A stretch of 64,000 nucleotides of DNA from Castellaniella defragrans (GCF_014203015.1 NZ_JACHIB010000005.1:159149-223148), one strand, 5' to 3'; counted from the stretch's first letter, positions 1-9,915 are shown. Numbers and translations: made by a program. The notes: generated from the sequence alone by a model not told the origin.

Positions 1-646
1 GCTGGGCGCCCGCCTCCCACCACTGCACGTAGGGCTTGATCTCGTCGAGCTTCTTGAAGGCGCGGTCCACGCCTTCGGGCGTGGCCAGGACCTTGTAGAC
101 GTCCTGCGGCGGCACGCCGTCGGCCATCAGGGCGAATTCGACGTTGTAGTGCGCGCCCTTGCGCAGGCCGCGCTTGCCGGGGAATTTCTTCACGTCCCAG
201 AAGTCGGCCCAGCCGGTGGGCGGGGTCTTGAGCGTCTCGGCGTTGTAGGCCAGGACGGTGGACCACACGAAGGTGCCCACGCCGCAGTATTTCAGCGCGC
301 CGCGCACCAGGTCGCCCTTGTTCAGGATGGTGCCCCAGTCGATGTTCTCGTACAGGCCCTCGTCGCAGCCCCGGCCCAGGTCGCCGGTCTCGACCTCGAC
401 GGCGTCCCAGACGACGTTCTTGGCCTGGACCATGGCCTTGACCTTGGCCTGCTCGCCGTTGTAGGCCACGGGGATGACCTTCTTGCCGGTCTCCTTCTCG
501 AAGGGCTGGATGAAGGCCGCGTTCTGCGCATCGCCGTTGGCGCCGCCGAAGTTCACGACCGTCAGGTCGCGCGCCTGGGCGGGCGCCTGGGCCAGCGCCA
601 GAGGGAGCGCGAGCGCCAGGGCCGTCAGCATGGGTTGGGTTTTCAT
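1..646 (-). CDS. PotD-like ABC transporter substrate-binding protein (partial, C-terminus off window)
   Basis: Periplasmic solute receptor of the spermidine/putrescine (PotD) class; it should deliver a polyamine or related amine to an inner-membrane ABC importer. The start at 646 is preceded by GGAGA seven bases upstream. The first ~25 residues (MKTQPM, then an Ala/Leu-rich stretch ending AQA/RD) form a Sec signal peptide. The mature part starts LTVVNFGGANGDAQ and continues with segments typical of the family (PFEKETGKKV, WDAVEVETGDL). About 215 residues are present; the rest lies left of base 1. It follows the ATPase gene by 31 bases in the same direction. The permease genes are not in the window and presumably lie further left. 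Exact ligand is not readable from sequence. Confidence 0.88.
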   Translation of the reverse strand, partial: MKTQPMLTALALALPLALAQAPAQARDLTVVNFGGANGDAQNAAFIQPFEKETGKKVIPVAYNGEQAKVKAMVQAKNVVWDAVEVETGDLGRGCDEGLYENIDWGTILNKGDLVRGALKYCGVGTFVWSTVLAYNAETLKTPPTGWADFWDVKKFPGKRGLRKGAHYNVEFALMADGVPPQDVYKVLATPEGVDRAFKKLDEIKPYVQWWEAGAQ

Positions 647-677
647 GGCATGTCTCCTGTGTCTTGGTGGGGGTGTG

Positions 678-1769
678 TCAGGGGAGAAAAACGCGGACGT
701 GCCCGGGGTCGATCCGCAGGGGGATGCGCGTGCCCGGAGCGTGCGCCCCGGCGTCCGCGGCCAGGGGCATCTTGACGAAGAAGGTGTCGCCGCCGTCCAG
801 GCGGCAGCGCAGGCGGACGTGGTCGCCGAAGTAGACCTCGTCGACCGCGTGGGCCCGGAAGGCGTTGGCGCCGCCCTCGGGGGCCGCCTGGATGCGTTCG
901 GGGCGCATGGCCACGACGCAGGCGGCGCCGGCCGCCAGGCCCTGGACGTTCAGGCCGCGCAGCTGGATGCCGCCGGCCAGCTCGACCAGGCACCGCTCGC
1001 CTTCGAGGGCGCGCACGGTGCCGGGGAACTGGTTGCTGTCGCCCACGAAGCCGGCCACGAAGCGGTTGCAGGGAGTTTCGTACAGGGTGTCGGCGGCGCA
1101 GACCTGCTGGATGACGCCCTGGTTGAACACCGCGATGCGGTTGCTCATGGTCAGCGCCTCGCTCTGGTCGTGGGTGACGTAGACGAAGGTGATGCCCAGC
1201 TGGCGGTGCAGCGCCTTGAGCTCGAGCTGCATGTGCTCGCGCAGCTGCTTGTCCAGCGCGCCCAGCGGTTCGTCCATGAGGACGATCTTGGGCTGGAAGA
1301 CCAGGGCGCGCGCCAGGGCGATGCGCTGCTGCTGGCCGCCCGAGAGCTGGGCGGGGTAGCGCTTGGCGAAGTCCTGCATCTGCACCATGGACAGGGCCTC
1401 GTGGATGCGCCGCGCGCGTTGCGCGGCGGGCATCTTGCGCACCTTCAGGGGGTATTCCAGGTTGCGCTCGACGGTCATGTGGGGAAACAGCGCGTAGTTC
1501 TGGAACACCATGCCCAGGTTGCGGTGGTGGGGCGGGACGTCGTTCAGGCGCCGGCCTTCGAGGAAGATGTCGCCGCGGGTGGGGGACTCGAAGCCGGCGA
1601 GCATCATCAGACAGGTGGTCTTGCCCGAGCCGGAGGGTCCGAGCAGCGAGAGGAACTCGCCGGGATGGATGTCCAGGTTGAGGTCGCGCACCACCAGGTG
1701 GCTGCCGTCGTAGGATTTCTGGACGCCCTGGAACCGGACCAGGGGCTCGGGAGGGAGAACTGCGGACAT
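678..1769 (-). CDS. PotA-like ABC transporter ATP-binding protein
   Basis: Cytoplasmic ATPase driving the importer whose receptor is encoded next. The 363-residue protein has Walker [10 protein letters not shown] (near residue 46), signature [10 protein letters not shown], Walker B IVLMDEP and the switch THDQSEA, followed by a C-terminal TOBE-type domain from about residue 240, the layout of PotA/spermidine-putrescine ATPases. Start at 1769 has GGAGA upstream. It lies 48 bases after the aminotransferase gene and 31 bases before the binding-protein gene, all leftward, so the three are likely one transcript. That context suggests the imported substrate is an amine that the aminotransferase deaminates. 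The specific substrate (putrescine, GABA or other) is inference. Confidence 0.92.
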   Translation of the reverse strand: MSAVLPPEPLVRFQGVQKSYDGSHLVVRDLNLDIHPGEFLSLLGPSGSGKTTCLMMLAGFESPTRGDIFLEGRRLNDVPPHHRNLGMVFQNYALFPHMTVERNLEYPLKVRKMPAAQRARRIHEALSMVQMQDFAKRYPAQLSGGQQQRIALARALVFQPKIVLMDEPLGALDKQLREHMQLELKALHRQLGITFVYVTHDQSEALTMSNRIAVFNQGVIQQVCAADTLYETPCNRFVAGFVGDSNQFPGTVRALEGERCLVELAGGIQLRGLNVQGLAAGAACVVAMRPERIQAAPEGGANAFRAHAVDEVYFGDHVRLRCRLDGGDTFFVKMPLAADAGAHAPGTRIPLRIDPGHVRVFLP

Positions 1770-1817
1770 TGGGAGTGTCTCCGGATGCGGATGGACGGGA
1801 TACGGCCGGAACGGACT

Positions 1818-3080
1818 TCAGCCGGCCATGGATTCCCGGAGGATAGCCAGTCCTTCCTCCAGCAGGCCATCGGGGATTGTCAGGGGAAAGAGGAACCGGA
1901 TGACCTGGCCGTAGGCGCCGCAGGTCAGCAGGACCAGCCCGCGCTCCAGGGCGCGGCGCTGGATGCGGGCGGCGGTGTCGGGGTCGGGCCGGCCGTCGGG
2001 CTGGCGGAATTCGGCGGCCACCATGGCGCCCAGGCCGCGGATCTCGGCCACGCGCGGGTGCCCGAACCCGGCCAGCGCCTGGCGCAGGCGCTGGCCCAGG
2101 GCCTCGGCGCGCGCGATCAGGCCCTCTGCGTCGATCACGTCCAGCACGGCCAGGGCGGCGGCGATGGCCAGCGGATTGCCCGCGTAGGTGCCGCCCAGCG
2201 AACCGCGCGGCGCGGCATCCATCAGTTCGGCGCGGCCGCAGACGCCGGACAGCGGCATGCCGCCCGCCAGGCTCTTGGCCATGGTGATCAGGTCGGGCGT
2301 CACGCCCGAATGCTCGATGGCGAACATCCGGCCCGTGCGGGCGAAGCCGGTCTGGACCTCGTCGGCGATGAGCAGGATGCCGTGGGCGTCGCAGCGTTCG
2401 CGCAGCGCCCGCAGGAGTTCCGGCGGGGCGACGTTGAATCCGCCTTCGCCCTGGACCGGCTCGATGACGATGGCCGCCACTCGCTGCGGGCTGATGTCGG
2501 CCTTGAACAGCAGGTCCAGCGCCCGCAGCGAATCCTGCGTGGTGACGCCGTCCAGCGGAGTGGGGAAGGGGATGTGGTAGACCTCGGCCGGCAGCGGGCC
2601 GAAGTCCTGCTTGTAGGGGGCGACCTTGCCGGTCAGGGCCATGCCCATGAAGGTGCGGCCATGGAAGGCCCCGGAGAAGGCCACGATTCCGGTGCGGCCG
2701 GTGGCGGCGCGCGCGATCTTGACGGCGTTTTCCAGGGCCTCGGCGCCGGTCGTGAAGAAGGCGGTCTTCTTGGAGTGCGCGCCGGGCGCCAGGCGGTTGA
2801 TGCGCTCGGCCAATTCCACGTAGGAGCCGTAGGGCGCGACCTGAAAGGCGGTGTGGGTGAAGGCGTCCAGCTGCGCGCGGATGGCCTGTACGATGCGCGG
2901 GTGGCGGTGGCCGGTGTTGGCCACGGCGATGCCGGCCGCGAAGTCGATGTAGCGCCGGCCTTCCACGTCCCACAGTTCGGCGTTCAGCGCGCGGCTGGCA
3001 TAGAAATCGCAGGCGATGCCGATGCCGTCGGGGATGGCCGCGTTCTTGCGGACCTGCCAGTCCTGGTTGTGTTGCGTCAT
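1818..3080 (-). CDS. gabT: 4-aminobutyrate aminotransferase (GabT/PuuE type)
   Basis: Class III PLP aminotransferase of 420 residues, expected to move the amino group of GABA (or a similar omega-amino acid) to 2-oxoglutarate, giving succinate semialdehyde and glutamate. Visible signs are the N-terminal GIGIACDFYASRALNAELWD segment, the TTGAEALENAVKIAR phosphate loop, the IEPVQGEGGF motif, the cofactor aspartate in LLIADEVQTGFARTG and the Schiff-base lysine at K269 in TMAKSLAGGMP. Length is normal for GabT. The start has GGAGA at seven bases. It is the first gene of a leftward operon with an ABC importer for amines, so import followed by transamination is the likely job. PuuE, the inducible isozyme, is an equally possible name. 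Confidence 0.88.
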   Translation of the reverse strand: MTQHNQDWQVRKNAAIPDGIGIACDFYASRALNAELWDVEGRRYIDFAAGIAVANTGHRHPRIVQAIRAQLDAFTHTAFQVAPYGSYVELAERINRLAPGAHSKKTAFFTTGAEALENAVKIARAATGRTGIVAFSGAFHGRTFMGMALTGKVAPYKQDFGPLPAEVYHIPFPTPLDGVTTQDSLRALDLLFKADISPQRVAAIVIEPVQGEGGFNVAPPELLRALRERCDAHGILLIADEVQTGFARTGRMFAIEHSGVTPDLITMAKSLAGGMPLSGVCGRAELMDAAPRGSLGGTYAGNPLAIAAALAVLDVIDAEGLIARAEALGQRLRQALAGFGHPRVAEIRGLGAMVAAEFRQPDGRPDPDTAARIQRRALERGLVLLTCGAYGQVIRFLFPLTIPDGLLEEGLAILRESMAG

Positions 3081-3387
3081 GCTTGTCTCCGCTGGGTGAT
3101 GCGTGGTTCTGTTTTTTCGGCCAATATACTTTTATTTTGGTTTGTCAAATAGACCCATTTAATTATTATTGAAGGAACCAATTGGCGGAAAATACCGATT
3201 TCACTGCGGAAGCAGAGGGAAATCAGGATGGCGGCCTGTGGACCTGGGATTTTCCCTTATCCATTCTGGTCTGCGGGAGCCAATCGGCCCGATCCCACAG
3301 GGTCCGCAAGCGCGGAAGCGGCTGCATCGGCGCGCCGTTCACTGGACGTGCGCCGGATTCGACGGCGAGGACCGGCCAGGCGGCCCG
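3081..3387. promoter_or_regulatory. Upstream region of the gabT operon, candidate promoter
   Basis: This gene-free stretch separates the gabT start from the stop of the AraC gene. On the minus strand, TTGACA (3148-3143) is followed after 14 bases by TATATT (3128-3123), or after 16 bases by TATTGG. The spacing is shorter than ideal, so this is only a candidate. The segment 3120-3185 is distinctly AT-rich compared with its surroundings. The rest (3190-3387) shows no convincing gene. Confidence 0.4.
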
Positions 3388-4332
3388 CTAGCGCGCCGGA
3401 TTGCGCGCCTCGCCGGGTGTCATGCCGAAGCGGGCCTTGAACTGGTTGCAGAACTTGGATTGGTCCGTGAACCCGAGCTGGTAGGCGATGGTGCCGATCT
3501 GGGTGCTGGCGGGGCGGTACCGCAGTTGCGCATGGGCTTCCTGCAGGCGCAATTCACGGACCCAATCCGACACGCTGCAACCTGTTTCGCGGCACAGCAT
3601 GTGCAGGTAGCGAGTGGACAGATGACAGGCCTGGGCGATCAGGTCGGGCTTCAGGTTGGGGTTGTCGAGGTGTGTGCGGATATAGGTTTCCACCCGCTTG
3701 AGGTGCGCGTTGCGGACCGCCGAGTCTTCCGAATGCAGGACCTTGGGGTTGCGTTCGAGCGTGGCGGCGAGCAGATCGACCGTGTGCATTCCCATCAGCG
3801 CCTGTGTCGTTTCGGGCAGATCCTGGCGGTGCTCGATGAGCAGCTTGAGATAGTTGACGAACAAAGAGCCCGCGCCATCGCGGGCATCGAACAATGTGGC
3901 GCAATAGGCGCGTGGATTGCGCAGCCGCGAGCGCAGCAGGTCGCCAGGGATCTTCAGCACCCACATGGCGTTTGCCTTGGGATGCTGGAAGAGGAAGGGT
4001 TCGCGGCTGTCTTCCAGGATGAAGCCGCCTGGTGCGCACCAGGTGCTGCGTCCCATCTGCTCGAAGTGGATTTCGCTGAGTTCGGGCACATTGACCAGGA
4101 AACTGTCGCTTTCATTGGTGCAATGCTGGCCCAGGCGCTGATATTGCAGCGCCTGGGAATACAGGCGCGAAAGGGACAGGCGGCCGATTTCCCAGAAATC
4201 CAGTGTGGCATCGAACGTGCGGGTTTCCTGGAAGGTGAGCTTCAGATCGAAGTAGGCATCGTTGACCGCGGCCTCCCAGTAGCGGGACTTGTCCTGGTCG
4301 GCAATGTCGCGAGTGGAGTATCGGCTGTACAT
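3388..4332 (-). CDS. AraC-family transcriptional regulator
   Basis: A 314-residue activator with an N-terminal ligand-binding region resembling the AraC_binding_2 type and a C-terminal double helix-turn-helix. The HTH part (from about residue 215) shows the family pattern: ETYIRTHLDNPNLKPDLIAQ, then LSTRYLHMLCRETG and the conserved second-HTH segment IGTIAYQLGFTDQSKFCNQF. The start at 4332 was chosen because GGAGGGA lies just upstream; a longer frame exists but has no such site. It is the last gene of the leftward hyuB-hyuA-permease group, 38 bases after the permease, so it probably responds to the operon's substrate or intermediate. The effector is not known. Confidence 0.85.
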   Translation of the reverse strand: MYSRYSTRDIADQDKSRYWEAAVNDAYFDLKLTFQETRTFDATLDFWEIGRLSLSRLYSQALQYQRLGQHCTNESDSFLVNVPELSEIHFEQMGRSTWCAPGGFILEDSREPFLFQHPKANAMWVLKIPGDLLRSRLRNPRAYCATLFDARDGAGSLFVNYLKLLIEHRQDLPETTQALMGMHTVDLLAATLERNPKVLHSEDSAVRNAHLKRVETYIRTHLDNPNLKPDLIAQACHLSTRYLHMLCRETGCSVSDWVRELRLQEAHAQLRYRPASTQIGTIAYQLGFTDQSKFCNQFKARFGMTPGEARNPAR

Positions 4333-4370
4333 GCTCGTCCCTCCGGGATCTGTCGGATTCGTCGCCCGCT

Positions 4371-5714
4371 TCATTCTAGGCCTGCCTGGCGCAATCCGGA
4401 ACCACGGCGCGCAGCGGCCGCGTACACGATCGAGGAGACGATGAAGGTGGCGGGAGCCGAGAACGAGGCCATGCCGGCATCGTGCATCAGGAGCAGGCCG
4501 CTGGCCGTGCCCGTGAACCAGGCCAGCAGGCCGTGCGGGTTGAACGTCCGATGCGCCGCGGCGCCGGCCGTGAGCGCCCGCGCGGCATCGGTGCCGGCCG
4601 GGTGCAGCAGGATATGCACCAGGGCGACGCCCACCCACGCGACCACGAAGACCCCCTGGTAGGCCAGGGCCTGCAGGATGTAGCTGAACACGTCCGCCAG
4701 CATGATCACGTAGGCGAGCGCGCCCACCAGGATCGCCCATGTCCAGTGCGGCAGCCGCAGGCGCAGCAGACGCTCGAAGAAGGCATGCATGTTGGTGGTG
4801 GCCAGGTGGAAATTGGCGGTATTGATCCGTGTCTGCGTCACCCAGGCGAATACCAGGCCGCCGAAACCCATGAGCTGCACCAGACTGATCACCACGCCCG
4901 CTTCGCCCGTGGTGCCGAGCGCGGACGCCAGAAAGATGCCGGCCAGGCCGCTCAGCAGGAAGGTGACCAGGTAAAAGGGAATGCCGAAGTTGAAGCGGGC
5001 ATGGTAGGACTCGTCCTCCTTGCGGCCATAGCGCGCGTAGTCGAACGTGTACATCATCAGGATCCAGACACCCATGTAATAGGTGTAGCAGTGCCACCAG
5101 CCGCGTTCGACCGGCCCTCCCCCGGGCTGCAGGAACAGCCAGTCGTTGCTGTAGCCGCGGCTCGTGATCGTGAGCAGCACGGCGACCGCCAGTCCGGCCA
5201 GGTAGATCGGCAGCAGGACGCCGTTCAGCTTGTCGAGCCAGGTCTGGATGCTGCCGAAGACGAGGACGATGCCGTAGACGATGACGATCAGGTAGGCCAG
5301 GTTCAGGGGCACGGACGGAAAGTAGGCCTGCAGGGCCACGGCCATCACCGAACTCTCGAACACGCCGTAGTACAGCGCGGTGGCGAAGAAGATCAGGGTG
5401 GCGAGCGAGGCCCCGAAGTCTCCGAAGAGCACCCGGGAAAAGAGCGCGACCGACAGTCCGGTGCGGATGGCGTAGCGCGCCATGATGCCGTTGATCACGC
5501 CATAGGTCAGCACCGAGAGCGCCATGCCGATGATGGCGTTCAGGGTGCCGAACTGGTGTGCCAGCGATGCGGCCACGACGAGGTAGAACATGGCGCTGCA
5601 CACGCCCCACCAGGCCATGGTCAATCCCAGCTTGCCCATGCGGGCGCGGGCCGGGATCGCCCCGGCGATTTCCTCGGCGGCGGCCTGCGCCCCGCCTTGC
5701 GCTTGCGTTGTCAT
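4371..5714 (-). CDS. NCS1-family permease (cytosine/hydantoin-type transporter)
   Basis: Inner-membrane secondary transporter of 447 residues with about 12 hydrophobic segments. The opening GKLGLTMAWWGVCSAMFYLV and the middle segment LAYLIVIVYGIVLVFGSIQT resemble the nucleobase:cation symporter-1 family (CodB, hydantoin permeases). A strong AGGAGGAG site precedes the start at 5714. The gene follows hyuA by 62 bases and precedes the AraC regulator by 38 bases. With HyuA/HyuB next door, a cyclic amide such as a hydantoin, a pyrimidine derivative or 5-oxoproline is the likely cargo; this is inference from context. The last ~25 residues are hydrophilic and end soon after an Ala-rich stretch. Confidence 0.85.
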   Translation of the reverse strand: MTTQAQGGAQAAAEEIAGAIPARARMGKLGLTMAWWGVCSAMFYLVVAASLAHQFGTLNAIIGMALSVLTYGVINGIMARYAIRTGLSVALFSRVLFGDFGASLATLIFFATALYYGVFESSVMAVALQAYFPSVPLNLAYLIVIVYGIVLVFGSIQTWLDKLNGVLLPIYLAGLAVAVLLTITSRGYSNDWLFLQPGGGPVERGWWHCYTYYMGVWILMMYTFDYARYGRKEDESYHARFNFGIPFYLVTFLLSGLAGIFLASALGTTGEAGVVISLVQLMGFGGLVFAWVTQTRINTANFHLATTNMHAFFERLLRLRLPHWTWAILVGALAYVIMLADVFSYILQALAYQGVFVVAWVGVALVHILLHPAGTDAARALTAGAAAHRTFNPHGLLAWFTGTASGLLLMHDAGMASFSAPATFIVSSIVYAAAARRGSGLRQAGLE

Positions 5715-5776
5715 TTTGTCTCCTCCTGTTCCGCTGGTCTTGTGGTGTGCGGAAGGTCTGTTTCAATGGCGCGCGT

Positions 5777-7860
5777 TCATGGCGTTCGTTGGTCGCGCAG
5801 GATGTAGGTGCCGCTCGCATCCAGGCGGATGTGCCAGTCGGGGTCGACGACGATGGTGGTGGTGACCTCTTCGATGACGGCCGGGCCGGCCAGTTCGTCG
5901 TTCTCGCCCAGCTTGGCGCCGTCGTAGACCGGCGCGTCGATGGCCGAGCCGTCCGCGCTGAAGATCATCGGACGGCGCGTGAGCAGCGCGTCGGCCACCC
6001 GGCCTCCCGGCGGGATCTTCTGCCGCACGGCATGATCGCTGCGCAGAAGCGCGATGCTCTCGATGTTGACGATCTCGACTTCGCTCTCGGGCTCCGAGTA
6101 CGTGAAGAGCTGCTCGTGCATGGCGTCGAAGGCGCGGCGGATTTCGCCGATCGTGTCGGCGTTCACGGGCAGGGAGCCGATGCTGACCGAGCATTCATGG
6201 ATCTGGCCGACGTAGCGCATGTCGATGCCGCGGCTGAAGGACACGCGGTCGCGGTGGATGCCTTCCTCTTTTTCCAGCAGGGTCAGGGCCTGGTCACGCA
6301 GCTCCTGGAATCTCCGTTCGATGCGGTCCAGCGAGGCATGGCCGTCCAGGCGCATCGGGCAGGCCGCCATGAGGTTGTACTTGATGTCCGACAGGATCTG
6401 GCCGAAGGCGCACAGGCCCGAGGCGAGCTTGGGGATCAGCACCGTGCGGATGCCGATTTCGCGCGCGAGCGCGGTGATTGCAGGCTGGTGGCGCCGCCCG
6501 CGCCCACCAGCACGAAGTCGCGCGGATCATGGCCGCGTTCGATGGTCACCCGGCGGATGCCGCTCACCATGTTGTGGTTGACGATGCTGTGGATGCCATA
6601 GGCGGCTTTTTCCGGCGAGATGCCCAGCGGCCGGGCGATGACCCTGTCGATCGCGTCGTAGGCGGCCTGGCGATCGATCTTCAGCCGCCCGCCCAGGAGG
6701 TATTCCGGATTCAGATAGCCCAGCACCACGTTCGAGTCGGTGACGGTGGGCTCGGTGCCTCCGCGGCCATAGGCTGCCGGCCCGGGATTCGCGCCGGCGC
6801 TGCCGGGACCGACGTTGAGCACGCCCATGGCATCGATCCAGGCAAGAGAGCCGCCGCCCGCGCCCAGCGTCTCCACCTGCACCATGGGGGTGCCGATGCG
6901 ATAGCGCAGGAAATCGATGTCCTTGCTGACGTTGGTGACGCCGCCGTGCGTGAGCGTCATGTCGAACGACGTGCCGCCCATGTCGACGGTGATCAGGTTC
7001 TCATGGCCGAAGGGCTTGCCGATGTGCATGGCCGCCTGGGGCGCCGAGGCGGGACCGGAGTTGATGGCGTTGACCGCGCGCGAGGCCATGACTTCGAGCG
7101 AGGCCATGCCGCCGTTGGACTGGTAGTAGCGCACGGGTGTCACGGCGCCCTGGTCCCGGAAATACTGGTCGATGCGCGTCACGTAGCGGCGCAGGACCGG
7201 TCCCAGGTAGGCATTGGTGACGGCAGTGGAGGTCCGTGTGTATTCACGCATCTGCGGGTAGACCTCGGTGCCGACCGACACGTAGACGTCGGGCAGCATT
7301 TCACGCACGATTTCCGCCGCGCGGCGCTCGTTGCCGTCGTTCAGCACCGACCACAGGAAGGAAATGGCGACCGCCTCCACGCCTTCCCGGCAGAAGAATT
7401 CGCAGGCCGCGCGCACGTCGTCCTCGTTCAGCGGCTCGCGCACCGATCCGTCGCTCAGGGTGCGTTCGCGGATGGGGCGGCGCAGGTGGCGTTCGACCAG
7501 CATCTTCGCCGGAGGATACTGGCCGTCGTAGCGGTGGCCTTCTTCCTTGTGGCCCAGGCGGATTTCAATGGAATCTTCGTGGCCCGCGGTGCAGATCAGG
7601 CCGGTTTTCACACCCTTGTGCTGGATGAGCGCGTTCAGGGCCACCGTCGTGCCGTGCACGCACAGTTCCGTGTTCGCCAGGATGGCGGAGACCGGCTGGC
7701 CCAGCGCCTCCGAGATCTGGCCCAGGCCGTCCGAGATCGCGTGCGTGCCGTCCTCGGGAGTGGACAGTGCCTTGAACAGTCGCACGTTGCCGGTCTGGTC
7801 CGCCAGGATGAAGTCCGTGAAGGTGCCGCCGGCATCCACGCCCAGTCGATAAGTCGTCAT
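5777..7860 (-). pseudogene. hyuA: Hydantoinase/oxoprolinase family subunit A, single-base frameshift
   Basis: ATP-dependent hydantoinase/oxoprolinase A subunit, which with HyuB opens cyclic amides. The N-terminal part (7860 to about 6480) has the actin-like nucleotide-binding motif GVDAGGTFTDF, then CVHGTTVALNALIQ, INSGPASAPQAAM, VDMGGTSFDMTL and GAGGGSLAW. After FVLVGAGGATSLQ the frame breaks and runs to a stop at 6436. The missing C-terminal part continues in another frame from ITALAREIGIRTVLIPK and LASGLCAFGQ to 5777. One base is lacking near 6478-6481. Restoring it gives about 694 residues, the usual HyuA length. No other damage is seen, so this is either a recent mutation or a sequencing/assembly error. 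Start has GAGGA upstream; hyuB lies 36 bases before it. Confidence 0.88.
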
Positions 7861-7896
7861 GATGTCTTCCTCTGTGTTGTGTCGGGCTGGGGCGGC

Positions 7897-9669
7897 TCAG
7901 GCAACGAGCGCATCGGATTGCGGGGTGTTCGCGCGCAGGTCCCGGGTGCGTTTGCCGTCCAGTTCCAGGGTGTCGGGGTCGATGACCACGCCGTATTCGT
8001 CGCGCGCGGCTTCGATCGACACCAGGCCGTTGCGCACGTCGCGCAGCACGGCGGCGGGATCGCGCTCCCGCGCCGGCCCCCAGCCGCCGCCGCCGGGGTT
8101 GTAGCTGGCGATCCGCTGGCCTTCCTTCAGGGTGAAGATCGCGTTCTCCTTCACGGTGCGCACCCGTCCGGCACCCTCGCGGATCTCGATGCGGCCCACC
8201 TTCAGTCCAGGTCGGGCATTGACCGCACCGCGCGCGCCCAGGGCGGGCTGGAAGCGGCCTTCGCCGAAGCTCACCGCCGTCATGGTGTGGTCCAGGGGTT
8301 CGACTTCCCAGACCGTGCCGCAGCCGCCGCGGTGTTTGCCGGCGCCGCCGCTGTCGGGAATCAGGCCGTAGCGGTGGATCAGGATCGGGTAGGAATGTTC
8401 CAGCATTTCAATGTCGCCGGAATACAGGGCGCCGAAGCAGCATTGCGGGCCGCAGGCATTCCAGCCATCCATGTACGCGGTGGCGCCCGCGCCCGAAATG
8501 AGCGAGGCGAGCACCATGGTCACGTATTCTTCCTGGTTGCGCGTATCGATGCCGGCGATGTTCAGGCCGCTCGAATGGCCCCAGGACCCCACGGCGCGCG
8601 ACGGGTCCGCCTGCTCCAGGGCGAGGCGCACGGCATCGGCCAGGGTTTCCATGGGGGTCGTGGTGCTGTTGACGTGTGGCGCTGGCTCGGCGGCGTTGCA
8701 TAGCGTGCCTTCGGGGCCCAGGTCCACGTGGATGCAGCGATACAGACCCTCGTTGTAGGGCGGATCCAGCTGGGCGAACATCATCAGTCCCAGGTAGACG
8801 CCGGAGATCGAGTTGCCGGCGTAGGAGTTGATGAAATAGGGAATCTGGGGCGGGCTGGAGATGCGGATGCTGCAGGTATCGCCCCGGATGTCGACCTGGG
8901 CGCCGATGGTCAGATCGCCGTAGCCGTGGCCGGCGTCTTCGAGCACCGCCTCGGCCCGGTAGCTGCCGTCCGGCACCGAACGGATGATGTCGCGCATGTG
9001 GCGGTCGGCCATGTCGAGCAGCTCGTCGATACAGGCCTGCACGGTCTCGGCACCGTACTTCCTCAGCAATGCGCTCAGGTTGCGCGCGCCTACGTTCACC
9101 GCGCCCAGTTGGGCCCTCAGGTCGCCTTCCTGGTCGCGCCGTGAGCGCATGTTGGTGAGCATGAAGTTGATGACGTCTTCCCTGGGCCTGCCCTTTTCCC
9201 AGAGCTTCACGGGCGGGATGCGCAGTCCCTCGGCGAAGATTTCCCTGGCGTCCGGGTTGTAGCCGGCCGGCACGGGGCCGCCGATGTCCGTCACGTGGCC
9301 CTTGCAGACCGCCCAGAAGACCAGTTGGCCCTCGTGGAAGACGGGTTTGTACATGCAGCAGTCGAGGATATGGCTGCCCATGTAGGCCGGATCGTTGTGG
9401 TAGATGATGTCGCCTTCGTGGATGTCGTCGCCGAAGTACGCGGCCACGGCCTTCATGGCGGGGATCAGGCCGCCCAGGTGGATGGGGATGTCCTGGCCCT
9501 GCAGGATCATTTCAGGCCGGTGGTTGAAGAGGGCGTTGCTGTAGTCGTGGGCCACGTTGAAGACGCTGGAGCGGGCGGTTTTCTCCAGCGTCATCGTCAT
9601 TTCGCGCTGTGTGGTTTCGAGCGCGCCCCGGACGACGGCCAGGGTGATGGGGTCGAGTTGCTGGGTCAT
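7897..9669 (-). CDS. hyuB: Hydantoinase/oxoprolinase family subunit B
   Basis: B subunit (590 residues) of an ATP-dependent hydantoinase/5-oxoprolinase, working with HyuA on a cyclic amide. Typical family segments are seen: DPITLAVVRGALETTQREM at the start, SSVFNVAHDYSNALFNH, GDIIYHNDPAYMGSHILD near residue 100, GGTVWEVEPLD-type C-terminal loops and PGGGGWGPARERDP near the end. The start at 9669 (MTQQLDP) has CTGGAGA seven bases upstream; an in-frame upstream Met lacks a good site and family similarity. It is the first gene of the leftward operon hyuB-hyuA-permease-araC, with a leader hairpin at 9701-9732. The gene is intact although its partner is frameshifted. Confidence 0.9.
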   Translation of the reverse strand: MTQQLDPITLAVVRGALETTQREMTMTLEKTARSSVFNVAHDYSNALFNHRPEMILQGQDIPIHLGGLIPAMKAVAAYFGDDIHEGDIIYHNDPAYMGSHILDCCMYKPVFHEGQLVFWAVCKGHVTDIGGPVPAGYNPDAREIFAEGLRIPPVKLWEKGRPREDVINFMLTNMRSRRDQEGDLRAQLGAVNVGARNLSALLRKYGAETVQACIDELLDMADRHMRDIIRSVPDGSYRAEAVLEDAGHGYGDLTIGAQVDIRGDTCSIRISSPPQIPYFINSYAGNSISGVYLGLMMFAQLDPPYNEGLYRCIHVDLGPEGTLCNAAEPAPHVNSTTTPMETLADAVRLALEQADPSRAVGSWGHSSGLNIAGIDTRNQEEYVTMVLASLISGAGATAYMDGWNACGPQCCFGALYSGDIEMLEHSYPILIHRYGLIPDSGGAGKHRGGCGTVWEVEPLDHTMTAVSFGEGRFQPALGARGAVNARPGLKVGRIEIREGAGRVRTVKENAIFTLKEGQRIASYNPGGGGWGPARERDPAAVLRDVRNGLVSIEAARDEYGVVIDPDTLELDGKRTRDLRANTPQSDALVA

Positions 9670-9700
9670 GCATGTCTCCAGGAGAGTTCTTGGTATGAGC

Positions 9701-9732
9701 AGCCGCACGATTCGTTTCCGCCGCGTGCGGCT
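9701..9732. promoter_or_regulatory. Hairpin in the hyuB leader
   Basis: A perfect 9-bp stem (AGCCGCACG at 9701-9709 pairing with CGTGCGGCT at 9724-9732) lies 31 bases upstream of the hyuB start. It has no T-run after it on the minus strand, so it may stabilise or modulate the leader rather than terminate. Confidence 0.4.
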
Positions 9733-9858
9733 CGGTACCTCCTAGGTTAAAGATTTGGTCCTGGAGAAAATTGGCGCCGGAGGAAGGACGGGTTGCCGCT
9801 GAAGGAACAGCCATGCGAAGACCTGTCCGGGCTATTCCCCTGCGGATCGGTTTCACCT

Positions 9859-9890
9859 ATACTGTCCATATGGTTCTGTATTTAAACCAT
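9859..9890. promoter_or_regulatory. Candidate MocR operator and promoter between hyuB and the MocR gene
   Basis: An inverted repeat with arms ATGGTT (9870-9875) and AACCAT (9885-9890) overlaps the palindrome CCATATGG (9866-9873) and lies just after TATACT (9859-9864), which resembles a -10 box. The region to 9905 is strikingly AT-rich. MocR/GabR regulators bind sites of this kind near their own promoters, so autoregulation is plausible. Assignment is by pattern and position only. Confidence 0.4.
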
Positions 9891-9915
9891 TTTAAATTAT
9901 ATTAATGGAGCCAAT

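Noticed and set aside
474..3152. Very long open frame on the + strand opposite potA and gabT
   Set aside because: Low-complexity Ala/Gly/Arg/Gln sequence antisense to well-supported genes; a product of high GC3. The same holds for other long antisense frames (e.g. 13425-15644, 15756-18605, 19624-22632, 44975-47995, 48179-51217, 52223-55513).
3388..5820. Giant fusion of AraC regulator with upstream sequence
   Set aside because: The N-terminal extension overlaps the NCS1 permease in a different frame; a GGAGGGA site and family similarity place the AraC start at 4332.
9670..9708. Longer N-terminus for HyuB
   Set aside because: The extra 13 residues lack a ribosome site, whereas GGAGA sits seven bases before the Met at 9669.
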